24,243 nucleotides of DNA. Origin: CTSoil-075 sp964292325. Its GTDB lineage: Bacteria; Bacillota; Negativicutes; DSM-13327. Location: NCBI GenBank assembly GCA_964292325.1, contig CAXYVG010000057.1, positions 1 through 24,243 on the forward strand. Reading direction: 5' to 3'. Position 1 is the stretch's first letter; every line of letters begins with the position of its first letter. Shown here one piece after another: positions 7,657 to 16,605 of this stretch. The notes beneath the pieces are model-generated. The model was not told the origin of the DNA. It made no database searches and saw only the letters and a program-made list of their open reading frames with translations. The translations under genes were made by a program, and so were the position numbers.

Positions 7657-10155
7657 TTACAATACCCCTCGGAAATAATGCCCCCGTGTTACATTTGCAG
7701 GTTCAAAGGCAGCCCAATTATCTTCAACAAAGATAGGATGTTTTTCACCGAGTCGTAATATTTCTTTATATAACGCAGTGATTTTGCCTACATATTCCAC
7801 TGTCCCTTTTTTACCTTCAATGCGTATCCGATCAATACCCATAGTATGGAATTTCGGCACATGTGGCAACATACTTAATTCTTTGCCATTTAAAATATGC
7901 ATCCGGCAATATTGATCCGTTACAACTGGGAATGTTTCATTTTTACGATCATTTAATTTATACTCGCCACGCAGACAAGCCTGACTGCATTTTCCAGTTT
8001 CTAATCCGCCAAGATAGCTTCCGATCATACAGTATTCAGAGACCATTAACGTAAGATATCCATGGACCAAACATTCCATCTGGACATTATCTTGATGACA
8101 GATGGCCTCGATTTGTGAACAGTTGAGTTCCGGTGACAACGTAACACTTCTCACTCCTTGCTGAGCAAAAAATTGCATGGATAGATCATTATAGATATTC
8201 AGTGGATAATCCCCATGTAGCGGTATATCCATTAGTTCTTTCGCAGCATACATGACACCTAGATTACTAACACTAACCGCATCAGGCTGTAATTCTTGGA
8301 ACAAACTAAGCTCTGTTTTCATCGCCTTCATCTGCCACGCTTTCACAATCCTTGGCGTATTCAAAATAATTTTTTTACCCTGCTGGCGAACCATCGCTAC
8401 CGCTTGGCGATACTCATCAGCAGTAATGACTTTATGCTGAAACGATTCTCCACCAAACATGATCAGATCGGCACCACTGGCAAGGCAACACTTTACTTTA
8501 TCGAGTGTATCTACACTGACACTAAGTGCTGGTATATTTGATGCTTTGGCTTTAGGACTAGAAGAAATAAAATCCCTTATAGTATAACGCTGACTCGAAA
8601 GTGGCGCTCTGTCATACGAAGCCAGACGAGATTTTTCTAGTTCTTCCACAGCTCGACGCCTAGCATCATTCATCTCACTAACCGGCACCATAATCTCGCC
8701 ATCAATACTACATTCGAGATGATTCAAAGTAAAGATCGTCGATCCTAATCGGTCAATTTGTTTACTAACCGTTTCGATTGTCAGAGGTCTCTTAATCGCC
8801 TTCTCCGCAATGAAGGCCGTCTCTGCTTCTCCAAAAAAGCCTTCTGCATCTTGCATCCGAATGCTCAGAGGTTTCCCTTCACTAGCCTGAACGGTCACAT
8901 CAACAGCTATGCGCCGAATCGCATTGGGTTCGGCAAAAAAGGACCGCGCTCTTTCCATCAAACCAGCATCAAAAACCTTAAAAACTCGATCATTTACACG
9001 GACTGGTTGTACCCCAATCGTCACTTCTACTCCCGCTGGCGCCTCCGTAACAGATTGCCCATTTACCATCATCGTAGATATCGTAGTGCTAACTCGTCCA
9101 CCGACTTTGACCCAAAACTCTATAATATCATTGATATAAAGCGGTTCATCCAACTTGATCGTTGCCATTCTTTCCTGATACTGATACTCACTGACTCGTC
9201 CAATCCGAACACCCCGATTATTCGGACGCCGATCACTCATCATATTGCGCCCTTGGTTTTTCTTTAGATAAGCCGTTGTAAAATCTCGATTAAAAATTTG
9301 TGCTAAATCTTTTTGTGCACCTTCTGTAACAACATAATTTTCTTGATCCGCTATCCAAGCATCAATTGCTCGCCGATAGGTATCAACTGCCACTGCTACA
9401 TATTCCGGCCGTTTCATACGCCCTTCAATTTTAAAAGAAGTGACACCTGCACGAATAAGCTCTGGAATCATTTCTAATGTGTTTAAATCCCGAGGACTAA
9501 GTAAATATTCCCCAACATCTTTATCCGCTAAAACATTATGACCCGATTGATCAACAAGAGTATACGGCAGGCGACAAGGCTGTGCACAGCGTCCTCGGTT
9601 ACCACTGCGTCCTCCAATCATACTACTCATTAAACATTGACCCGAATAGGAAATACATAATGCACCATGAATAAACACTTCAATTTCGATATCTGTATTG
9701 TTACAGATATCTGTAATATCAGCTAAAGACAGCTCTCTTGAAAGCACGACTCTCTCAAATCCAAGTCCAGCTAAGAGCTTCACACCCTCTATATTATGTA
9801 CCGTCATCTGTGTACTCGCATGTAGTGACATATTGGGTATCACTTTTTTAGCCACCGTAAACACACCTACATCCTGCACAATCAAAGCATCAACACCAAT
9901 TTTATACAAGTAACGTAAATAGGTAATTAATAATGGTATCTCACTATTATCAACGAGTGTATTTACCGTTACATGAACCACTACACCGCGTAAATGAGCA
10001 AATTGTACTGCTTCTTCTAATTCTTCATCACTAAAATTAGGCGCACTAGCACGAGCACCAAACATTTTCCCGGCCAAATACACGGCATTAGCGCCACTTT
10101 CCACTGCAGCGACCAACGCCTCGCGACTACCAACTGGTGCTAATAATTCTATCAT
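7657..10155 (-). CDS. U32-family protein with DUF3656-type middle region (RlhA-like)
   Basis: The protein has 832 residues. The N-terminal U32 domain carries the family signature around residues 160-195: IHGALCISYSGQCL, then GRSGNRGRCAQPC, giving C167, C174, C190 and C194. The middle (about 300-560) corresponds to the DUF3656-type insertion. A second U32-like half has a diverged Cys set (C709, C723, C727, C750) around VHGYLTLMVSEYC and GKCSQAC. Characterised relatives (E. coli RlhA, TrhP) hydroxylate 23S rRNA C2501 or tRNA U34, and the Cys residues are thought to hold an Fe-S cluster; the older annotation is peptidase/collagenase. The DUF3656 architecture favours an RlhA-type rRNA hydroxylase, but substrate is inferred. 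AAGGAAGG precedes ATG 10155. It is upstream of mutS2 with a 34-base gap. Confidence 0.88.
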   Translation of the reverse strand: MIELLAPVGSREALVAAVESGANAVYLAGKMFGARASAPNFSDEELEEAVQFAHLRGVVVHVTVNTLVDNSEIPLLITYLRYLYKIGVDALIVQDVGVFTVAKKVIPNMSLHASTQMTVHNIEGVKLLAGLGFERVVLSRELSLADITDICNNTDIEIEVFIHGALCISYSGQCLMSSMIGGRSGNRGRCAQPCRLPYTLVDQSGHNVLADKDVGEYLLSPRDLNTLEMIPELIRAGVTSFKIEGRMKRPEYVAVAVDTYRRAIDAWIADQENYVVTEGAQKDLAQIFNRDFTTAYLKKNQGRNMMSDRRPNNRGVRIGRVSEYQYQERMATIKLDEPLYINDIIEFWVKVGGRVSTTISTMMVNGQSVTEAPAGVEVTIGVQPVRVNDRVFKVFDAGLMERARSFFAEPNAIRRIAVDVTVQASEGKPLSIRMQDAEGFFGEAETAFIAEKAIKRPLTIETVSKQIDRLGSTIFTLNHLECSIDGEIMVPVSEMNDARRRAVEELEKSRLASYDRAPLSSQRYTIRDFISSSPKAKASNIPALSVSVDTLDKVKCCLASGADLIMFGGESFQHKVITADEYRQAVAMVRQQGKKIILNTPRIVKAWQMKAMKTELSLFQELQPDAVSVSNLGVMYAAKELMDIPLHGDYPLNIYNDLSMQFFAQQGVRSVTLSPELNCSQIEAICHQDNVQMECLVHGYLTLMVSEYCMIGSYLGGLETGKCSQACLRGEYKLNDRKNETFPVVTDQYCRMHILNGKELSMLPHVPKFHTMGIDRIRIEGKKGTVEYVGKITALYKEILRLGEKHPIFVEDNWAAFEPANVTRGHYFRGVL

Positions 10156-10189
10156 TTTTTTCCTTCCTTTCTAGACCATATACAAACGA

Positions 10190-10218
10190 AATAGAAGAAG
10201 GTTTTCCCTTCCTCTATT
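10190..10218 (-). terminator. Terminator after the YetF-like gene
   Basis: A 12-bp stem with one G-U pair (10190-10201 with 10207-10218, loop 10202-10206) lies between the YetF-like stop and the U32 gene. The minus-strand tail TTCGTTTG is only moderately U-rich, so some read-through into the U32 gene is possible. Confidence 0.65.
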
Positions 10219-10244
10219 GTAAATTTATAACATGTTAACTTTCT

Positions 10245-10886
10245 TTATTGATGATCCCTTTTGATTGTTGCCTTTTGACTGTTTACATACTCTACTATAT
10301 CATGCATTTCAGACATACATTGCTCGAATTTGACCCATTGCTGTCCTAAAGGGCTGAGTGGATTATTATAGATACTTTGCAGATATAATTCAAACTCTTG
10401 TTTGGTCAAAGGCTCCATCTCTGGTTTTTTGATAATAGAAAAAGTCCCGCAACTTTCCAGCCTTGCCAACTTGATATCTGGCAAATCCGTCATATCCATC
10501 CCTTGTTTATGTAATTCTTGACGCAAATCATCATAATTAAAATGAGTTTTAATAAAATTCTGTTGAATAATTTTTCCATCTTGAATCAGGGTAACAGGTG
10601 TCCCCTCTACCCATTTACGAAGCGTTATATTCTTTAATGATAAATATGATAATAATTGCTGGAGCACTAATAACGTAATTAACCCTTCGATTCCATTTAG
10701 CACCGTCTGATTTTTATCCATAGAAGCAGTCACAATAATATCACCAATACCTACCATAATAATAAAATCAAAAGGTGATAATTGTCCAACCGTACGATTC
10801 CCCATTAAGCGAACAACGATCAATGCTACTGTAAATAAAGCCACGATATGAAGTGAAATTGGGCCAATATTCTCTACTTGCGACAT
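10245..10886 (-). CDS. YetF/DUF421-family membrane protein
   Basis: This protein has 213 residues from ATG 10886, chosen because AAAGGAC lies seven bases before it; in-frame codons up to 10919 lack a ribosome site. Three N-terminal membrane segments are visible: SLHIVALFTVALIVVRLMG, PFDFIIMVGIGDIIVTASM and GIEGLITLLVLQQLLSYLSL. The NRTVGQLSPFDFIIMVGIGDI stretch is typical of the family. A cytoplasmic C-terminal domain includes EGTPVTLIQDGKI and the region DDLRQELHKQGM. In Bacillus such proteins (YetF, YrbG, YdfS) influence spore or cell-envelope properties, but the molecular activity is not established. The gene lies 68 bases downstream of zapA. Confidence 0.85.
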   Translation of the reverse strand: MSQVENIGPISLHIVALFTVALIVVRLMGNRTVGQLSPFDFIIMVGIGDIIVTASMDKNQTVLNGIEGLITLLVLQQLLSYLSLKNITLRKWVEGTPVTLIQDGKIIQQNFIKTHFNYDDLRQELHKQGMDMTDLPDIKLARLESCGTFSIIKKPEMEPLTKQEFELYLQSIYNNPLSPLGQQWVKFEQCMSEMHDIVEYVNSQKATIKRDHQ

Positions 10887-10953
10887 AACATCAGTCCTTT
10901 CAATCATTATTATTAACAATCAAAAGGACTATTATACAGCCTTAGTTCATCCG

Positions 10954-11208
10954 TTATTTTTCTTCCTCCACCATTTTAATCAGTTCTGTATAGTTATTTT
11001 GCAATTGCAATAGTTCTTCGGCAATATTTAGCGCTGCAAGAATCGCAACTCTGCTAGGAGATAAACACAAATTATTTTTAGAAATAGCTTTCATCCGTGC
11101 ATCAACCAATGCTGCAACTTTAACGACTTGATCAAGTTCGGTATCACTTTTCAAAGAATAGGATTCACCAAAAACTTGAACTGTTACTTTATATTTTTTA
11201 CCACTCAT
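10954..11208 (-). CDS. zapA: Cell division protein ZapA
   Basis: The protein is 84 residues, the usual length for Firmicute ZapA. It starts MSGKKYKVTVQVFGESYSLK, has the conserved globular-domain helix DQVVKVAALVDARMK and then the C-terminal coiled-coil helix VAILAALNIAEELLQLQNNY. ZapA binds FtsZ and promotes bundling of FtsZ protofilaments at the division ring. AGGTGG is placed just before ATG 11208. Its position downstream of pheT and upstream of mutS2 matches the yshA locus of Bacillus. A terminator separates it from pheT, so it probably has its own promoter in 11209-11290, which I could not place with confidence. Confidence 0.88.
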   Translation of the reverse strand: MSGKKYKVTVQVFGESYSLKSDTELDQVVKVAALVDARMKAISKNNLCLSPSRVAILAALNIAEELLQLQNNYTELIKMVEEEK

Positions 11209-11289
11209 AAATCCACCTAATCACTTATTGTATTACTTTTCATTTATATTCGACTTAATAAATATATTTTCCTGCATAGAACATAAAGT

Positions 11290-11321
11290 AAAAAGAAAAA
11301 GGACTTGGCTTTCACCAAGTC
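11290..11321 (-). terminator. Terminator of the methyltransferase-pheST operon
   Basis: The stem GACTTGG / CCAAGTC (11302-11308 with 11315-11321) is followed on the minus strand by CTTTTTCTTTTT. It lies 17 bases after the pheT stop. The same stem arms occur in the hairpin at 15874-15893, just upstream of this operon. Confidence 0.85.
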
Positions 11322-11337
11322 TTTCATTCTAAGTGAT

Positions 11338-13773
11338 TTAATTTCGAATTTTTGCTAGTAATGTTTTATCTAGATATTCAATAATATTTTTTTGAAACAC
11401 ATCAATCTCACTATCGGTAAGAGTACGTTCTTTATGACGATAGGTTAAGGAAAAAGCCAAACTACGGGACCCTTTCGCTACTTGTTCCCCAGTATATACA
11501 TCAAATAACCGAACATCACTCAGTAGCGGACCTGCACTCGCAATAATGCCTTTCGTTACTCGATCTGCCGATATATCTGCTGACAAAACCACTGCCAAAT
11601 CTCTATTGATCGCCGGGAATTTTGGCAACGAATGATAAGTAGGCAACAAAACCGCCTGATTTGATACATTTTCTACATTGATTTCAAATACATATACTTT
11701 ACGATTCAGATCAAAATTATCAAGCACTTTTGGATGTACTTCGCCAACAGTCGCTAATACAACACCATTTTTCGTAAAGTTCGCTGTTTTACCAGGATGC
11801 AGCGATGCATGCTCACCTGCTACGACCTTATAATCCAAAATGCCTAAGGCTTCCAATAACACTTCTACTGTACCTTTTGCATCATAAAAATCAACGGTAT
11901 CTCTGCCAGTATTCCATGTAAGTTCATTGCGCTTACCAACTAACGCTCCACATAACATCAGTGGTTCTTTGGGCAAAGTAGTAAGTGGCAACGTTTCTGG
12001 CAAATAGACTGGACCCAGTTCATAAATCTTGAAATCTTCATTTTTTCGCGCAATATTGCGAACAATCGTCTCTAATACACCACCAAGCAAAGTGGTTCGC
12101 AATATAGGAAAATCATCGGTAATCGGATTCAATACTGTAATGGCATTTCGCAAACTACTATCTGGCTCGATATTTAGTTTATTCAATGTCTGCGGATGAC
12201 TGAAACTCAGTGATATGATCTCATCAAATCCTGCTCCCGTTAATACATTTTTAATACGATCATCAATCCGCACAACATTTTCTTTTCCATCCCGCAAGAT
12301 ATTACCATCAAGCAAAGTCGCTGGAATGTTATGATATCCATAAATACGAGCGATTTCTTCGCAAATATCATGTTGACCACGAACATCATTTCTCCAACTA
12401 GGAACATTCACGATAACAGTATCATTCGTAGAACGAGCATCAATTTCAAACTCTAAATGCCTTAAAATATCAATCATGACTTTCGAATCTATATCCGATC
12501 CCAAATAAGCATTCACTTTTTCTGGCATAAATATAACTTGCTGCGGCAATAACATCTTTGGATAACTCTCTACAATATCAGAGCAAACCGTACATGCGCC
12601 CATATTTTCCAGCAATTGCGCTGCGCGATCTAGAGCCCGAATACTATTGGTTGTATCAATGCCTCGTTCATATCGACCAGAAGCTTCAGAGCGTAGTCCA
12701 AGAGCCCTCGAAGTACGACGAATACTAACCCCATCAAAAGTTGCCGATTCTAATACTACCATCTGTGTATTGTCCGTAACCTCGGTAGCCAGACCACCCA
12801 TTACACCGGCAACCCCTACTGCTTGGACGGCATCTGCAACTACGATCATCTCCGAAGTAAGTTCCCGTTTCACACCATCAAGAGTCGTTAGTTTTTCCCC
12901 ATCATACGCTTTACGTACGGTTAAACTATGTTGTGACAATAAATTATAATCATAAGCATGCATAGGCTGGCACATTTCTAGCATAACGTAATTACTAACA
13001 TCTACTACATTATTGATAGAACGCATTCCGACTGCTTGCAAACGATGAGTAAGCCACAAGGGAGAAGGACCGACTTTTACATTCTTCAATACCCTTGTTG
13101 CAAAGCGTGAACATAATGCAGGTTCATCAATCGCAACCTTCACTAATTCACTTGCTTTATCCGCTGCAACTTCCCGCACACTCAGCATAGGTTTATGTAG
13201 CTTACCACCAGTCAGCACAGCCACTTCTCTGGCAAGTCCTATCACACTAAAGCAATCCGCACGATTTGCCGTTAGTTCAAATTCCAATACTACATCATCA
13301 AGACCTAAAGCTTCTTTAATATCTAGCCCAATTGCCAAATCAGCCGGTAAAATATAAATACCTTCTCTAGCTTCTGGCGATAGTAATTTACTATCAATAT
13401 TTAGTTCTGATGTAGAACAAAGCATGCCATATGACATAATACCACGTAAATCCGTTGGCGCAATTTCAAGGCCATTTGGCAGCTTTGCCCCCACTAATGC
13501 TACAGGGACAACATGTCCGACACGTACATTGGTAGCCCCAGTAACAATCGTAAGCGGCTGCGTACCTACATCTATTTTACAAACCGATAACTTATTTGCA
13601 TTTGGATGTTTTTCAATCTCAATAATCTTGCCTGTAACAATCTTATCAATACCCTTGCCAAGATCGGTGATTCCTTCGACTGGAATACCAGCCATTGTTA
13701 GCATTTCAGCTAACTCTTCCGGTGTTTGTGTGAACTCCACATATTCTTTAAGCCATTTTATTGACGCTTGCAT
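11338..13773 (-). CDS. pheT: Phenylalanine-tRNA ligase beta subunit
   Basis: This 811-residue beta subunit partners PheS in the alpha2-beta2 enzyme that charges tRNA-Phe. In order it shows an EMAP/OB-type tRNA-binding domain with HPNANKLSVCKIDVG, the B3/B4 editing region around NRADCFSVIGLAREVAVLTGG and NNVVDVSNYVMLEMCQPMHAYD, a B5 domain, a catalytic-like core with LPILRTTLLGG-type sequence (FPILRTTLLGGVLE), and the C-terminal ferredoxin-like anticodon-binding fold (YHSLPKFPAINRDLAVVL). I place the start at ATG 13773, six bases after AGGGGG; the ATG at 13779 abuts that site. It lies 38 bases after pheS in the same operon. Confidence 0.95.
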   Translation of the reverse strand: MQASIKWLKEYVEFTQTPEELAEMLTMAGIPVEGITDLGKGIDKIVTGKIIEIEKHPNANKLSVCKIDVGTQPLTIVTGATNVRVGHVVPVALVGAKLPNGLEIAPTDLRGIMSYGMLCSTSELNIDSKLLSPEAREGIYILPADLAIGLDIKEALGLDDVVLEFELTANRADCFSVIGLAREVAVLTGGKLHKPMLSVREVAADKASELVKVAIDEPALCSRFATRVLKNVKVGPSPLWLTHRLQAVGMRSINNVVDVSNYVMLEMCQPMHAYDYNLLSQHSLTVRKAYDGEKLTTLDGVKRELTSEMIVVADAVQAVGVAGVMGGLATEVTDNTQMVVLESATFDGVSIRRTSRALGLRSEASGRYERGIDTTNSIRALDRAAQLLENMGACTVCSDIVESYPKMLLPQQVIFMPEKVNAYLGSDIDSKVMIDILRHLEFEIDARSTNDTVIVNVPSWRNDVRGQHDICEEIARIYGYHNIPATLLDGNILRDGKENVVRIDDRIKNVLTGAGFDEIISLSFSHPQTLNKLNIEPDSSLRNAITVLNPITDDFPILRTTLLGGVLETIVRNIARKNEDFKIYELGPVYLPETLPLTTLPKEPLMLCGALVGKRNELTWNTGRDTVDFYDAKGTVEVLLEALGILDYKVVAGEHASLHPGKTANFTKNGVVLATVGEVHPKVLDNFDLNRKVYVFEINVENVSNQAVLLPTYHSLPKFPAINRDLAVVLSADISADRVTKGIIASAGPLLSDVRLFDVYTGEQVAKGSRSLAFSLTYRHKERTLTDSEIDVFQKNIIEYLDKTLLAKIRN

Positions 13774-13811
13774 AGCCATCCCCCTTAGAAATTACACTCT
13801 ATTAAAAATTA

Positions 13812-14834
13812 CTAGAATTGCCTTAAAAAGCGCAAATCATTTTCATAAAATAATCGTAAATCATCAATCCCATATAATAGCATAGCAATTCGCTCTACGC
13901 CCATACCAAAAGCAAAACCTGTTACTTGGTTTGGATCATAATTGCTCATTTCTAGCACTCGAGGATGAACCATCCCTGCGCCCATAATTTCTAGCCAACC
14001 AGTACTCGAACAGACTCTACAGCCTGCGCCACCACACATTACACAGGAAATATCAATTTCGGCACTTGGCTCAGTGAACGGAAAATAACTAGGACGGAAA
14101 CGTACGCCAACATCCGCACCAAAAATTTCATGAATAAAGAGTTCTAATGTACCTTTCAAATCGGCAAAACTGATATCTTTACCAACAGCTAATCCCTCTA
14201 CCTGATGAAACATAGGAGAATGAGTCGCATCATAATCGCGACGATACACCTTGCCTGGTACAATAATTCGAATAGGTTCATTCGGGGTAGATGCCTGCAT
14301 GGTACGGGCCTGCATTGGTGAAGTATGCGTACGCATCAAAAACTCTTCTGTGATGTAGAAAGAATCTTGCATATCACGAGCAGGATGATCTTTCGGCAAA
14401 TTAAGAGCCTCAAAATTGAAATAATCTTGTTCTACTTCTGGTCCTTCCGCAGTAGTAAAACCCATCCGCATAAAAATATCTTTAATACGTTCAAGAGTTA
14501 CAGTTAATGGGTGCTTATGTCCCACATTCACTTTACGTCCTGGTAACGTCACATCGATTTTCTCTGAAGCCAATTTTCGTGCTAGTTCCGCCTGTTTAAA
14601 ACCATCACTTTTCGTTGTAATGATTTGGTCTAATTCAGCCCTGATATCATTGACTACTTGTCCAATGCGTGGCCTCTCCTCTGCACTTAATGCTCCCATA
14701 CCTTTTAGAGCGCTGGTTAAACTACCTTTTTTACCCAAATATTTAACCCGAAGATCATTTAGTTCTTCCATCTGCGTAACTTTAGATAGCTCAGCTACAG
14801 CCATCTGTTTTAAGGATTGTAATGCTTGTTCCAT
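13812..14834 (-). CDS. pheS: Phenylalanine-tRNA ligase alpha subunit
   Basis: This 340-residue class II synthetase subunit has an N-terminal coiled-coil arm for tRNA contact (about 1-85) followed by the catalytic core. Motif 2 is at about 198-214 (YRRD then FHQVEG) and motif 3 is GFAFGMGVERIAML at 306-319. A four-cysteine knuckle CVMCGGAGCRVC at 264-275 is seen in many Firmicute PheS proteins and may bind zinc. AGGAGG precedes ATG 14834. The gene is 31 bases downstream of the RNA methyltransferase gene and 38 bases upstream of pheT, so the three form one operon. I see no T-box directly before pheS or before the operon. Confidence 0.96.
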   Translation of the reverse strand: MEQALQSLKQMAVAELSKVTQMEELNDLRVKYLGKKGSLTSALKGMGALSAEERPRIGQVVNDIRAELDQIITTKSDGFKQAELARKLASEKIDVTLPGRKVNVGHKHPLTVTLERIKDIFMRMGFTTAEGPEVEQDYFNFEALNLPKDHPARDMQDSFYITEEFLMRTHTSPMQARTMQASTPNEPIRIIVPGKVYRRDYDATHSPMFHQVEGLAVGKDISFADLKGTLELFIHEIFGADVGVRFRPSYFPFTEPSAEIDISCVMCGGAGCRVCSSTGWLEIMGAGMVHPRVLEMSNYDPNQVTGFAFGMGVERIAMLLYGIDDLRLFYENDLRFLRQF

Positions 14835-14865
14835 AAATACCTCCTAAACATTTGAAATAGAATAA

Positions 14866-15669
14866 TTACCGCCGTTGACGTACCACTTCATATAAAACGA
14901 CAGCCGCGGAAGCTGCCACATTTAATGATTCAACATGACCTAATAATGGAATGAATAAGCGTTCCTTAGCATGTTCTAACAATACCTGACTCACACCATT
15001 GCCCTCGTTACCAAATACGAGTGCGATGGATTTATTGTAATCAACATCAAAATAGATCTTCGAAGATTCTAAAGAAGTGGCTAAGATATCAATCGCATGC
15101 TCAGAAAAGTATGATATCACCTCACCGGCACTCACACCTTCTATGATCGGTATATGAAAAATCGATCCCATACTAGCCCTTACCGCTTTCGTAGCAAATA
15201 CATCCGTACAACCTTTTGTCAAAACTACGCCTGTACAGCCAGCAGCAACCGCTGTGCGAATCACCGTTCCTATATTGCCAGGATCTTGCAGTTGATCCAG
15301 AACCATAAAAAAAGATTTTTCTTTCGTATCTTGCATATCAAGTAGTTGATAAGTACGCTTCCCTACAACCGCCATGATACCCTGCGGTTCCTTCGTATCC
15401 GTTATTTTATCATAAATAACGTTGTTAACTTGTATCATCCGGCAACCATTTGCCTGCAAAGTAGTTATAATAACCCGAACGCGCTCTTGCTTGAACGCCT
15501 CATCCGTATAGATACAAGTCTCTACTAACCAGTTTGACTGCGTAGCCTCTTCGACTAAGCGAACACCTTCGACAATAAATAATCCTAGTTCATCACGATA
15601 CTTTTTCTGTTTTAACGATGATGCTAGTTTGACAAACTTATTTTGCAAACTGACGACTGCTTCGGTCAC
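14866..15669 (-). CDS. SpoU/TrmH-family RNA 2'-O-methyltransferase
   Basis: This 267-residue SPOUT enzyme has an N-terminal substrate-binding L30e-like domain (about 1-105, with EGVRLVEEA) and a C-terminal knotted SAM-binding domain. All three family motifs are clear: DPGNIGTVIRTA at 129-140, ALVFGNEGNGVS around 216-227 and SLNVAASAAVVLYE at 248-261. The family methylates 2'-OH groups of rRNA or tRNA; the exact target of this member (Bacillus YsgA type) is not determined from sequence. The start is GTG 15669, with TGGAGGGA upstream. It heads the pheS-pheT operon, as in Bacillus where ysgA adjoins pheST. Confidence 0.9.
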   Translation of the reverse strand: MTEAVVSLQNKFVKLASSLKQKKYRDELGLFIVEGVRLVEEATQSNWLVETCIYTDEAFKQERVRVIITTLQANGCRMIQVNNVIYDKITDTKEPQGIMAVVGKRTYQLLDMQDTKEKSFFMVLDQLQDPGNIGTVIRTAVAAGCTGVVLTKGCTDVFATKAVRASMGSIFHIPIIEGVSAGEVISYFSEHAIDILATSLESSKIYFDVDYNKSIALVFGNEGNGVSQVLLEHAKERLFIPLLGHVESLNVAASAAVVLYEVVRQRR

Positions 15670-15873
15670 GCAAGTCCCTCCAAAATATCTAGAAGATTAG
15701 AAAATTCAATATATTAAATCAAAACACTTTATCCGCATTTTAAAGCACTATCTATAATTATAATTCAGCGAACAACATCACGTCTACACATTTTGCCAAC
15801 ATTTAGCTCAAAAAATTCATTTTTACAGGATTTTGTAACAAACGTCCATACTAGGCGCACCTATATAAGAAAA

Positions 15874-15893
15874 GACTTGGCCTCGGCCAAGTC
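15874..15893 (-). terminator. Terminator-like hairpin upstream of the methyltransferase-pheST operon
   Basis: A nine-pair stem GACTTGGCC / GGCCAAGTC with a two-base gap (so a real loop of about four) is followed on the minus strand by TTTTCTTAT. It is the last hairpin of the cluster that follows the rplT terminator. Confidence 0.65.
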
Positions 15894-15929
15894 CTCAGAC
15901 GTAGGCGGAAGCCTTAGTCGTTCTTACTT

Positions 15930-15961
15930 GGAATCGAGAAAGTATATTACTTTCTGATTCC
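15930..15961 (-). other. Long stem-loop downstream of the rplT terminator
   Basis: GGAATC plus AGAAAGTA (15930-15944, with a single bulged base at 15936) pair with TACTTTCT plus GATTCC (15948-15961), leaving a 3-nt loop. There is no U-tract, so it is not itself a terminator. Confidence 0.55.
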
Positions 15962-15967
15962 GTAAAA

Positions 15968-15993
15968 AATTCCTAGACATAAGTCTAGGAATT
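15968..15993 (-). terminator. Terminator of the infC-rpmI-rplT operon
   Basis: A perfect 11-bp stem (15968-15978 with 15983-15993, 4-nt loop) is followed on the minus strand by a run of T. It begins seven bases after the rplT stop. Confidence 0.9.
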
Positions 15994-15999
15994 ATTTTT

Positions 16000-16356
16000 T
16001 TATTTCAATTGTTCTTTAGCGATTTCAACTAGCTTATTGAAAGCAGCCATATCATTAACAGCAAAATCTGCCATCATTTTACGATTGACTTCTACACCAG
16101 CTTTGCTTAGACCGTTAATCAACTTACTGTAAGAAAGACCGCTCAAACGAGCTGCTGCATTAATACGAGCAATCCATAAGCTACGGAAATTTCCTTTTTT
16201 AGCACGACGATCGCGACGAGCATAATATAGACCCTTCATTACTGTTTCATTAGCTTTTTTGTACTGTTTACTTCTAGCACCTCTATAACCTTTAGCTATT
16301 TTTAAAAGTTTTTTATGGCGTTTGTGTGCTGTTACGCCTGACTTAACTCTTGGCAT
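16000..16356 (-). CDS. rplT: 50S ribosomal protein L20
   Basis: The protein is 118 residues, the normal L20 length. The N-terminus is strongly basic (MPRVKSGVTAHKRHKKLLKI, then GYRGARSKQYKKANE) and forms the extended rRNA-binding arm. The C-terminal globular domain has WIARINAAARLSGLSYSKLI. L20 nucleates assembly of the large subunit by binding 23S rRNA and in Firmicutes also represses its own operon through the leader before infC. AGGGGG lies eight bases before ATG 16356. It is the last gene of the infC-rpmI-rplT operon and ends at a strong terminator. Confidence 0.97.
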   Translation of the reverse strand: MPRVKSGVTAHKRHKKLLKIAKGYRGARSKQYKKANETVMKGLYYARRDRRAKKGNFRSLWIARINAAARLSGLSYSKLINGLSKAGVEVNRKMMADFAVNDMAAFNKLVEIAKEQLK

Positions 16357-16391
16357 GTACTGTACCCCCTATTTAATATGTGTACCTTTGT

Positions 16392-16589
16392 TTAAGCGTA
16401 AGGAAGCATTTTCGTTACGCGTTCATGATCAGCTTTGCTTACCAAACCAGCTTTACGCAAATTACGTTTACGAGCTGGAGATTTTTTCTCAAGAATATGA
16501 CGCTTGTGAGATTTGTTACGTTTGAATTCACCAGAACCAGTAATGTTAAAGCGTTTTGCAGCGCTTCTACGTGTTTTCATTTTAGGCAT
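16392..16589 (-). CDS. rpmI: 50S ribosomal protein L35
   Basis: This is a 65-residue basic protein with the family start MPKMKTRRSAAKRFNITGSG and the conserved core SHKRHILEKKSPARKRNLRK. L35 is a structural protein of the large ribosomal subunit. GAAGGGAGA precedes ATG 16589. It is 16 bases after infC and 35 bases before rplT, as in nearly all Firmicutes. Length and sequence are complete, with nothing unusual. Confidence 0.97.
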   Translation of the reverse strand: MPKMKTRRSAAKRFNITGSGEFKRNKSHKRHILEKKSPARKRNLRKAGLVSKADHERVTKMLPYA

Positions 16590-16605
16590 AATTGGATCTC
16601 CCTTC

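Larger units (their letters stand above)
15670..15999 (-). other. Intergenic region with a cluster of hairpins
   Basis: These 330 bases between rplT and the methyltransferase gene hold no ORF I can support. The right half is a series of stem-loops: the rplT terminator (15968-15993), a 14-bp hairpin with one bulge (15930-15961), a small GC hairpin near 15903-15914, and a terminator-like stem (15874-15893). The left half (15670-15860) is AT-rich and must contain the operon promoter. A TATAAT is visible there on the minus strand within GAATTATAATTATAG, but no convincing -35 goes with it. Confidence 0.6.

Noticed and set aside
8758..9267. 169-aa plus-strand open frame inside the U32-family gene
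   Set aside because: It is antisense to a clear, conserved coding region and has no ribosome site or family resemblance.
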